Shown here: positions 1 through 5,303 of the stretch, in pieces | Position numbering within the stretch: position 1 is the first letter of the stretch | How the letters are laid out: each line of letters begins with the position of its first letter | NCBI GenBank assembly: GCA_003520545.1 | Contig: DOUP01000006.1 | Coordinates: 3,314 to 9,486 of the forward strand | Origin: Maritimibacter sp. | GTDB taxonomy: Bacteria; Pseudomonadota; Alphaproteobacteria; Rhodobacterales; Rhodobacteraceae | Direction: 5' to 3' | Length of the DNA stretch: 6,173 bases | Notes under the pieces: model-generated | Seen by the model: the letters and a program-made list of their open reading frames with translations, nothing else | Database searches by the model: none | What the model was told of the DNA's origin: nothing | Position numbers and translations under genes: made by a program

Positions 1-404
1 ACTTCGAACAGCTTTTGCGTCTGGCTTTCCACGCCCTTGGCCCCGTCGATCACCATGACGGCGGCATCGACGGCGGTGAGGGTGCGGTAGGTGTCCTCGG
101 AGAAGTCCGAGTGGCCGGGCGTGTCCACGAGGTTGAAACGGTAGCTGTCGAAGTCGAAGGACATGGCGGAGGCGGAGACCGAGATGCCCCGGTCTTTCTC
201 CATCTGCATGAAGTCCGAGCGCGTGCGCCGGGCCTCGCCCTTGGCCCGCACCTGGCCGGCCATCTGGATCGCACCGCCGTAGAGCAGGAATTTCTCGGTC
301 AGCGTCGTCTTGCCCGCATCCGGGTGCGAGATGATAGCGAAGGTGCGCCGCCGGGCGATCTCGGCGGGCAGGTCGGGGCGGTTGGGTTTTACGGCGTCCA
401 GCAT
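1..404 (-). CDS. prfC: Peptide chain release factor 3 (RF3), N-terminal part, cut by window edge
   Basis: RF3 is a cytoplasmic translational GTPase that removes RF1/RF2 from the ribosome after peptide release. The 134 visible codons, read leftward from the ATG at 402-404, cover the first part of the GTPase domain. The P-loop (G1) is SHPDAGKTT at residues 26-34, a form typical of RF3. The switch I region contains RGIS (72-75) and G3 is DTPGH (94-98). NLVDTPGHSDFSEDTYRTL is also RF3-like. The G4 NKxD motif and the rest of the protein (RF3 is usually about 530 residues) lie beyond position 1. No Shine-Dalgarno sequence precedes this ATG, and no other start codon lies before the P-loop in this frame. 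A promoter-like pair ends 6 nt upstream, so translation may be leaderless. The neighbour at 490 is divergent, 85 nt away. Identification is firm from motifs; the start is likely. Confidence 0.95.
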   Translation of the reverse strand, partial: MLDAVKPNRPDLPAEIARRRTFAIISHPDAGKTTLTEKFLLYGGAIQMAGQVRAKGEARRTRSDFMQMEKDRGISVSASAMSFDFDSYRFNLVDTPGHSDFSEDTYRTLTAVDAAVMVIDGAKGVESQTQKLFE

Positions 405-410
405 GGGGGC

Positions 411-439
411 GATATATTCGCGGGGGCAGGGCGGGGCAA
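411..439 (-). promoter_or_regulatory. Candidate sigma70-type promoter giving a leaderless prfC mRNA
   Basis: Read on the minus strand, TTGCCC (434-439) is followed by a 17-nt spacer (417-433) and TATATC (411-416). Each hexamer matches consensus at 4 of 6 positions. TATATC stands out in G/C-rich surroundings. Exactly 6 nt (GCCCCC) separate it from the ATG, so if TATATC spans -12 to -7, the A of the ATG is +1. This fits the lack of a Shine-Dalgarno sequence. It is seen in the sequence but unproven. Confidence 0.5.
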
Positions 440-489
440 GCGGAACGGCAGGGGGGCGGGATGCGTTAATTCGGGAAAGGAGATTTGCC

Positions 490-753
490 ATGACGAAAGA
501 CCATGGACCGACGATCAAGGACGACAAGCTCTACCAGGACCTGCGCGATGACGGGATGAGCAAGGAAAAAGCCGCGCGGATCGCCAATGCCAAGGCAAAC
601 GACCGCCAGCATCCGTTCAAGAAAGGCGGCAAGGCGTCGCCTTACGAGGACTGGACCAAGGACGAGCTTTACGAGCGCGCGCAGGAGATCGGGGTCGAGG
701 GGCGCTCGGATATGGACAAGGGCGAATTGATCGCGGCGTTGCGGGAGGATTGA
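490..753 (+). CDS. Small DUF7218 / Rho_N (SAP-like) domain protein
   Basis: This is an 87-residue, highly charged protein with no signal peptide or membrane segment, so probably cytoplasmic. Residues 1-45 (MTKDHGPTIKDDKLYQDL, then a stretch with EKAARIANA) resemble the DUF7218 family. A Gly/Lys linker (KKGGK, 44-48) follows. Residues about 52-86 (YEDWTKDELYERAQEIGVEG, then a segment ending in ELIAALR) match the helix-turn-helix pattern of the Rho termination factor N-terminal domain, a SAP-like nucleic-acid-binding fold. The start is set by AAAGGAG (476-482), 7 nt before the ATG. The gene stands alone: prfC is divergent to its left and the Hint gene converges from the right, with G/C hairpins after the stop. 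Nucleic-acid binding is inferred from the fold; the cellular role is unknown. It is not Rho itself, which is about 420 residues. Confidence 0.85.
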   Translation: MTKDHGPTIKDDKLYQDLRDDGMSKEKAARIANAKANDRQHPFKKGGKASPYEDWTKDELYERAQEIGVEGRSDMDKGELIAALRED

Positions 754-761
754 GGTTTCGC

Positions 762-776
762 GGTGGCTGCGCCACC
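762..776. terminator. Short G/C hairpin just after the DUF7218/Rho_N gene
   Basis: GGTGGC (762-767) pairs perfectly with GCCACC (771-776) across a TGC loop, 8 nt after the stop at 751-753. No T-run follows on either strand, so it is not a classical intrinsic terminator. Its place between convergent genes, next to two more hairpins, suggests a role in mRNA 3' ends. Confidence 0.4.
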
Positions 777-783
777 ACGACCG

Positions 784-809
784 ACCGGGGGCTTTGCCCC
801 CGGACCCCC
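784..809. repeat. G/C palindrome repeat, copy 1
   Basis: This is a 26-nt unit identical to the one at 821-846. It holds a perfect 8-bp stem, CCGGGGGC (785-792) with GCCCCCGG (796-803), around a TTT loop, followed by A and a C-run. The C-run is 11 long here (805-815). Hairpin units of this form are common between convergent genes in Rhodobacterales (from memory). It may act as a bidirectional terminator or 3'-end stabiliser. Confidence 0.8.
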
Positions 810-820
810 CCCCCCGATCA

Positions 821-846
821 ACCGGGGGCTTTGCCCCCGGACCCCC
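821..846. repeat. G/C palindrome repeat, copy 2
   Basis: This second copy starts 37 nt after copy 1 and is identical over 26 nt. The stem is 822-829 with 833-840 and the loop is TTT. It is followed by AAAGTATTTCGGCAACGAAG, an A/T-richer patch that often borders such repeats in roseobacters (from memory). Read on the minus strand it lies about 30 nt after the stop of the Hint gene, so it may mark the end of that transcript. Confidence 0.8.
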
Positions 847-873
847 AAAGTATTTCGGCAACGAAGAAGCAGG

Positions 874-1911
874 TCAGGTCGCGGAGACCCTGCGCAGCAT
901 TTCCACCATGTCGGGTCGGCGTTTCACGTCGCCCTCGCGCAACTCGATGGCCCCCAAGGGGTAGTCGGAGGGGCGTTCGCCCTGAAGCTTTCTTGTGACC
1001 TCGTCGGGCAGGGCGGGGCGTGTCGTGTCATCGACGAACAGGCTCTCGGCGGCGATGCCTTCGGCGTAGATGATCTCGTGCCGGTCGAAGAGGACCTGGA
1101 CATAGTCGACGAAACCACCGTTGGCGCGGGTCACGGTGGTGCCGTTGACCAAGAGCCCTGCTTTCACCAGAAGTTCACGCTGGCCCGCGTTGAGGGCGGC
1201 AATGCGCTGGTAAATGAACAGGCGGTGGTTCGGGCTGACCGTGAGGGCGCGGTCGTTGTTCAACGCCCCGGCGGCGATGGGGATCGGTGCGAAAGCCCCC
1301 TCGGCGCGGACGGTCTGGATGCCCACCCAGCGCACCTCCTGCACACCGCTGTCGCGGGTGAGCACGCGGTCGCCCGGTGCCAGGTCTTCAACGGGAACCT
1401 GTCGTCCGTCGCTCATCGTGATGCAGGTGCCGCGCACGAAGGCCACGGCGGCGCTTTCGGCGAGCCGCTTGTGGCCGGTTTCGCGGTCGATGGTGACCAG
1501 CGTGTAGGGTGTTTTCGGGTCGATCGGTCCCAAGGGGTGGAGGTAGACCTCGGAAATGGTGCCGGCCGCCTCGTTTACTTCGACGAAGATCAGCGCCTCC
1601 AGCGTGTCGCGGGACGGGGTCATGAAGGTGACGAGGCTATCGAGAAACGCGGGCGCCCCGGTCTGACCGATGCCACTGGTGGCGGCGACGGAGAGCGCGC
1701 CGCCTTTGCCCATGGCGAGCGCGAGGCGGTCGGGCGTGTGGCCTTCGCTGAGCTCGTAGCTGTCATCGAGGACCAGGTCCGAGGCATCCGAAAGCGGATC
1801 GCCCTCGTTTACCCCGTGGGTCACGCGAAACGTCTCTGCCCGGTAGACGGGCAAGTGGCGGATCGGCAGGTAGGCTTGGGTCTCCGGACCCTCGGTGGCG
1901 GTGTCAGTCAT
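874..1911 (-). CDS. Hint_2-type Hint-domain protein
   Basis: This 345-residue protein has a C-terminal Hint (hedgehog/intein) module at about residues 159-290. The module opens with FVRGTCITMSDG, with C163 at the position of the intein/hedgehog nucleophile. VPVEDLAPGDRVLTRDSG follows, then SPNHR (226-230, H229), a LLVNG segment, and LFDRHEIIYAEGIAAES near the end of the domain. This pattern fits Hint_2, which is frequent in Rhodobacterales. The intein C-terminal His-Asn plus Cys/Ser/Thr junction is absent, so protein splicing is unlikely; N-S acyl shift or cleavage at C163 is only an inference. Residues 1-158 form a domain I cannot name, and no signal peptide is evident. The ATG at 1909-1911 is chosen over an in-frame ATG at 2035-2037 because GAGGGA (1919-1924) lies 7 nt upstream and a promoter falls inside the extension. 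The substrate and role are unknown. Confidence 0.85.
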   Translation of the reverse strand: MTDTATEGPETQAYLPIRHLPVYRAETFRVTHGVNEGDPLSDASDLVLDDSYELSEGHTPDRLALAMGKGGALSVAATSGIGQTGAPAFLDSLVTFMTPSRDTLEALIFVEVNEAAGTISEVYLHPLGPIDPKTPYTLVTIDRETGHKRLAESAAVAFVRGTCITMSDGRQVPVEDLAPGDRVLTRDSGVQEVRWVGIQTVRAEGAFAPIPIAAGALNNDRALTVSPNHRLFIYQRIAALNAGQRELLVKAGLLVNGTTVTRANGGFVDYVQVLFDRHEIIYAEGIAAESLFVDDTTRPALPDEVTRKLQGERPSDYPLGAIELREGDVKRRPDMVEMLRRVSAT

Positions 1912-1918
1912 GGCAGCA

Positions 1919-1924
1919 TCCCTC
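1919..1924 (-). promoter_or_regulatory. Shine-Dalgarno site fixing the Hint gene start
   Basis: On the minus strand, GAGGGA lies 7 nt before the ATG at 1911. It supports this start over the in-frame ATG 126 nt further upstream. Confidence 0.7.
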
Positions 1925-1977
1925 GCGCGGTCAATCCCGCCACAGGCCCCCCAGCCGTAACGGTGTCGCAGGGGGAG

Positions 1978-2007
1978 AGGATACAGTCGGGCCGGATGAA
2001 TGGTCAA
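1978..2007 (-). promoter_or_regulatory. Candidate sigma70-type promoter of the Hint gene
   Basis: On the minus strand TTGACC (2002-2007) is followed by 18 nt and TATCCT (1978-1983). The predicted start near 1971 gives a leader of about 60 nt before the chosen ATG. Matches to consensus are 5 of 6 and 4 of 6. It is not tested. Confidence 0.5.
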
Positions 2008-2062
2008 CAAGTGCTTGATAACCGGCCGGAACATCACGAGATTTTGCGGCTATTGTCGATCC

Positions 2063-2081
2063 CCGCACAACAGAGGTGCGG
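2063..2081. promoter_or_regulatory. Dyad symmetry in the divergent Hint/SDR region
   Basis: CCGCAC (2063-2068) and GTGCGG (2076-2081) form a perfect inverted repeat around 7 nt. It lies 87 nt before the SDR start. It could be an operator half-site pair or a leader hairpin. I see no convincing promoter for the SDR gene in 1912-2167; TATATG at 2108-2113 is A/T-rich but lacks a -35 partner. Confidence 0.3.
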
Positions 2082-2167
2082 TCGCCGGAGGATTGGTTCT
2101 CCACCCCTATATGGGCGAATCGTCCCCCCGGTGGTAGCGAAGGGCAAATCGAAACGGAGGACGTGAG

Positions 2168-2947
2168 ATGGATCTGGGGATCAAAGGGAAACGCGCATTG
2201 GTCTGTGCAAGCTCGAAGGGCTTGGGCCGGGGCTGCGCCGAGGCGCTTGCGGCGGATGGCGTGAACCTCGTCATAAACGCGCGCACGGCGGACGAGTTGG
2301 AAAAGACCGCGCAGGAGATTCGCGACCAATACGGGGTCGAGGTCGTGGCCGTCGCCGCAGACGTGTCGACCGAAGAGGGCCGCGCCAAGCTCCTGGAGGC
2401 TGCGGGAGACGTGGACATCCTGGTCAATAACGCGGGCGGTCCGCCGCCGGGCGTCTGGACCGATTGGGACCGGGAGGATTTCATCGCGGCGCTCGATGCC
2501 AACATGCTGGCCCCCATCGCGCTGATCAAGGCGCTGGTGCCGGGGATGATGGAGCGTGGCTGGGGCCGGGTGGTCAACATCACGTCGCGTGCCGTGAAAG
2601 CACCGATCCCGGCGCTGGGCCTGTCCAATTCGGCGCGCGCCGGTCTGACCGGCTACGTCGCGGGCACGTCGCGCCAGATCGCGCGCTCGGGCGTGACCAT
2701 GAACAACCTCCTGCCGGGGATGCACGACACCGACCGGGTCAAGGGGCTCGATACGCGGGCGGCGGAGCAGCAGGGCGTGAGTTTCGACGAAGCGCGGGCG
2801 AAACGGCTGGAGGCCTCGGTCATGGGGCGTGACGGGACGCCCGAGGAGTTCGGCGCGGCCTGCGCCTTCCTGTGCTCGCAACAGGCGGGGTTCATCACCG
2901 GGCAGAACCTGCTTGCAGATGGCGGTGAAGTGAACGTCACCATGTGA
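2168..2947 (+). CDS. SDR-fold protein with altered catalytic residues
   Basis: This 259-residue protein has the usual length of a classical short-chain dehydrogenase/reductase. The Rossmann part is clear: ALVCASSKGLGRG (10-22) is the cofactor-binding glycine motif with the leading TG replaced by AS, and DILVNNAGG (83-91) carries the conserved NNAG. The active site is unusual. The family pattern is Ser, 12 residues, Tyr, 3 residues, Lys; here it is S140, then S153, then R157 (VNITS to LSNSAR). The rest of that segment and LLPG (181-184) are otherwise SDR-like. Sequences of this kind are often labelled FabG or 3-oxoacyl-ACP reductase; without Tyr and Lys I would not transfer that function. The start has CGGAGGA (2155-2161), 6 nt upstream. 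It is divergent from the Hint gene and followed by an ABC ATPase gene after 162 nt. The substrate is unknown. Confidence 0.9.
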   Translation: MDLGIKGKRALVCASSKGLGRGCAEALAADGVNLVINARTADELEKTAQEIRDQYGVEVVAVAADVSTEEGRAKLLEAAGDVDILVNNAGGPPPGVWTDWDREDFIAALDANMLAPIALIKALVPGMMERGWGRVVNITSRAVKAPIPALGLSNSARAGLTGYVAGTSRQIARSGVTMNNLLPGMHDTDRVKGLDTRAAEQQGVSFDEARAKRLEASVMGRDGTPEEFGAACAFLCSQQAGFITGQNLLADGGEVNVTM

Positions 2948-2995
2948 TCGGGGCGGCGACACGCGCCGTTTCACGAAAATCCGGCGGAGAACAGC

Positions 2996-3032
2996 GGGGC
3001 CGTCCATTTGTCGCAAGTGCGGGGACGGCCCC
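2996..3032 (+). other. 10-bp stem-loop between the SDR and ABC genes
   Basis: GGGGCCGTCC (2996-3005) and GGACGGCCCC (3023-3032) are perfect reverse complements around a 17-nt loop. It begins 49 nt after the SDR stop. No T-run follows, so it is at best a weak intrinsic terminator; it could also end SDR mRNA with Rho or fold within the ABC gene leader. Confidence 0.5.
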
Positions 3033-3074
3033 CTGCTTGCCGCCTGCGCGCGGGGCTGCTATCTCCCACCGAAG

Positions 3075-3093
3075 CCCGATCATTTTCATCGGG
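3075..3093 (+). promoter_or_regulatory. Hairpin just upstream of the ABC gene ribosome site
   Basis: CCCGAT (3075-3080) pairs with ATCGGG (3088-3093) around a 7-nt loop. It ends 5 nt before the AAGAGG ribosome site. A hairpin here could affect ribosome access or mRNA stability; it may also be chance. Confidence 0.35.
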
Positions 3094-3098
3094 TATCC

Positions 3099-3104
3099 AA
3101 GAGG
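3099..3104 (+). promoter_or_regulatory. Shine-Dalgarno site fixing the GTG start of the ABC gene
   Basis: AAGAGG lies 5 nt before GTG at 3110-3112. This supports the GTG over the in-frame TTG at 3008, which lies inside the stem-loop at 2996-3032 and would add 34 residues with no ABC similarity. Confidence 0.75.
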
Positions 3105-3109
3105 TTGGC

Positions 3110-4198
<1,089 letters not shown>

Positions 4199-4231
4199 TA
4201 AGCATTCACACATGCATTTTATTGCCGAGTG

Positions 4232-4255
4232 ACCCCCTTTGGGGGTTTGATCTTT
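4232..4255 (+). terminator. Probable intrinsic terminator after the ABC gene
   Basis: ACCCCC (4232-4237) pairs with GGGGGT (4241-4246) around TTT, and the T-rich stretch TTGATCTTT (4247-4255) follows. It sits 34 nt after the ABC stop and before tatA. The stem is short (6 bp) but all G/C except one pair. It would separate the ABC and tat transcription units. Confidence 0.55.
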
Positions 4256-4274
4256 GCGGTGGAGTCAATAAATA
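4247..4274 (+). promoter_or_regulatory. Weak candidate promoter of tatABC
   Basis: TTGATC (4247-4252), 16 nt, then TAAATA (4269-4274) is the best pair I find before tatA. The -10 match is poor (3 of 6), and the -35 overlaps the terminator tail. The region 4247-4292 is A/T-rich for this DNA and includes the 10-bp palindrome GAAAATTTTC (4283-4292), so a promoter here is plausible but its exact place is not clear. Confidence 0.25.
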
Positions 4275-4292
4275 CAGGTGACGAAAATTTTC

Positions 4293-4314
4293 TCGGACAG
4301 GTGGGACTGTCCGA
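4293..4314 (+). promoter_or_regulatory. 8-bp hairpin touching the tatA ribosome site
   Basis: TCGGACAG (4293-4300) and CTGTCCGA (4307-4314) are perfect reverse complements around the loop GTGGGA. One base separates the stem from AGGGAG (4316-4321), the tatA ribosome site. As RNA it could protect the 5' end or modulate ribosome access; as DNA it could be an operator. Confidence 0.5.
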
Positions 4315-4315
4315 T

Positions 4316-4321
4316 AGGGAG
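4316..4321 (+). promoter_or_regulatory. Shine-Dalgarno site fixing the tatA start
   Basis: AGGGAG lies 7 nt before the ATG at 4329. This supports that ATG over an in-frame GTG at 4278, which would add 17 residues ahead of the membrane helix and is unlike TatA. Confidence 0.8.
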
Positions 4322-4328
4322 ACTTCCA

Positions 4329-4544
4329 ATGCTGAACAATATCGGGCTTCCGGGCCTCATCCTGATCGCCGTCGTGGTTCTGGTCCTTTTCGGGCGCGGC
4401 AAAATCTCGTCCCTGATGGGCGAAGTGGGCAAAGGCATCACCTCGTTCAAGAAGGGCATCGACGAAGGCAAGGCCGAGATCGAAGAGCAGAAAGCCGAGG
4501 ACGCAAAAGACGTGACGCCGGAAGGCGAAAAGGACAAGGCGTAA
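4329..4544 (+). CDS. tatA: Twin-arginine translocase subunit TatA
   Basis: TatA assembles at the TatBC receptor to form the path for folded proteins with twin-arginine signal peptides across the inner membrane. The 71-residue product has the standard layout: a short periplasmic N-terminus, one membrane helix at about residues 7-21 (LPGLILIAVVVLVLF), the conserved FGRGKI hinge (21-26), an amphipathic helix at about 27-45 (SSLMGEVGKGITSFKKGIDE), and a charged cytoplasmic tail rich in Glu and Lys. FGRGK and the GKGITSFKKG stretch separate it from TatB. It is the first gene of a tatABC operon, 36 nt before tatB. A terminator lies upstream, so the operon probably has its own promoter in 4250-4300. 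A hairpin abuts the ribosome site. Confidence 0.95.
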   Translation: MLNNIGLPGLILIAVVVLVLFGRGKISSLMGEVGKGITSFKKGIDEGKAEIEEQKAEDAKDVTPEGEKDKA

Positions 4545-4580
4545 GCCCGACCCTCTATCGTCTGACGCGAAAGGCTTTCC

Positions 4581-5303
4581 ATGTTCGACATCGGTATGAC
4601 CGAGCTTCTGCTGATCGGCATTGTTGCGCTGATCGTTGTGGGGCCAAAAGACCTTCCGGGTCTGTTCCGTACGCTTGGCCGGTTCACGGCGAAAGCGCGC
4701 GCGCTGGGTAAGGAATTTACCCGCGCGATGAACGATGCTGCCGACCAGTCGGGGATGAAAGACGCCGCTGACGGGCTGAAAGCCGCTTCGAACCCGAAGA
4801 AATTCGGGTTGGACAAGCTCAACGACGCGGCCACCAGTTTCGAGAAATGGGATCCGAACAAGCCTTCGGGCAAGGCGGATGTGAAAGAGCCGAAATCGGT
4901 GGACCCGGAGCGCGAAGAAGACGCGCGCAAGATCCGGGAAGCGGCCAAGAAAACCGGCACTGCCAAGATCGAGAAAGAGCGCGCGGAGGCCGAGGCTGCA
5001 GCGGCGGCGAAGGACGACAAACCGGCGGCGAAGAAACCAGCTGCCAAGAAAGCGCCGGCCAAGAAGGCGACTGCCAAGTCCTCCACCACCTCGAAGTCGA
5101 CGGCCACCAAACCCACCTCGAAGTCGTCCGGCTCCAAGGCAACGACCACGAAGCCCAAGACGACCGCGAAGAAACCCACGACCAAGGCCTCCGGGTCGAC
5201 CTCGGAGACAAAGACAACCGCGAAAAAGCCCGCCGCGAAGAAACCCGCGGCGAAGAAACCCGCGGCGAAGAAAGCTCCCGCCAAGAAGGCTGCCTCTGAA
5301 TGA
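4581..5303 (+). CDS. tatB: Twin-arginine translocase subunit TatB with long Lys-rich tail
   Basis: TatB joins TatC to form the receptor for twin-arginine precursors. The N-terminus MFDIGMTELLLIGIVALIVV carries the conserved E8 and the membrane helix (about 6-21), followed by GPKDLP (21-26) and an amphipathic helix (about 27-50), all typical of TatB. Residues 51-140 are charged and helical in character. The product is 240 residues against about 171 in E. coli. The excess is the tail: residues 141-240 hold 29 Lys, no Arg and 4 acidic residues, set in Ala, Pro, Thr and Ser, with PAAKK units that recall histone H1-like proteins. The tail is cytoplasmic by TatB topology. The start has AAAGG (4570-4574), 6 nt upstream. 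The stop overlaps the tatC start by 4 nt (ATGA), indicating coupled translation. The function of the tail is not known. Confidence 0.95.
   Translation: MFDIGMTELLLIGIVALIVVGPKDLPGLFRTLGRFTAKARALGKEFTRAMNDAADQSGMKDAADGLKAASNPKKFGLDKLNDAATSFEKWDPNKPSGKADVKEPKSVDPEREEDARKIREAAKKTGTAKIEKERAEAEAAAAAKDDKPAAKKPAAKKAPAKKATAKSSTTSKSTATKPTSKSSGSKATTTKPKTTAKKPTTKASGSTSETKTTAKKPAAKKPAAKKPAAKKAPAKKAASE
5229..5273 (+). repeat. Three tandem 15-nt units within tatB
   Basis: The unit CCCGCSGCGAAGAAA occurs at 5229-5243, 5244-5258 and 5259-5273; units 2 and 3 are identical and unit 1 differs at one base. Each encodes Pro-Ala-Ala-Lys-Lys in the tatB frame (residues 217-231). Near-identical DNA suggests recent duplication by slippage, so tail length may vary between strains. 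Confidence 0.9.

Noticed and set aside
15..551. 178-codon plus-strand frame over prfC
   Set aside because: It is antisense to RF3 and runs into the DUF7218/Rho_N gene in another frame; no motifs.
1912..2037. Longer Hint protein starting at ATG 2037
   Set aside because: The extension overlaps a good promoter pair, and the ATG at 1911 has a well-placed Shine-Dalgarno sequence.
763..2166. 467-codon open frame on the plus strand over the Hint gene
   Set aside because: It is antisense to a gene with clear domain motifs, begins inside the hairpin region, and has no recognisable protein features.
1931..3016. 361-codon open frame on the minus strand over the SDR gene
   Set aside because: It is antisense to a clear SDR-fold gene; its composition is Arg/His-rich without motifs.
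3008..3109. Longer ABC protein starting at TTG 3008
   Set aside because: The 34 added residues show no ABC similarity, the TTG lies in a stem-loop, and the GTG at 3110 has a good ribosome site.
4278..4328. Longer TatA starting at GTG 4278
   Set aside because: It would put 17 polar residues before the membrane helix; ATG 4329 has a ribosome site and gives a standard TatA.
5001..5303. Separate histone-like gene or frameshifted fusion at the end of tatB
   Set aside because: The frame is open from the TatB start through the tail and ends in a 4-nt overlap with tatC, so it is one protein; no internal start with a ribosome site is seen.
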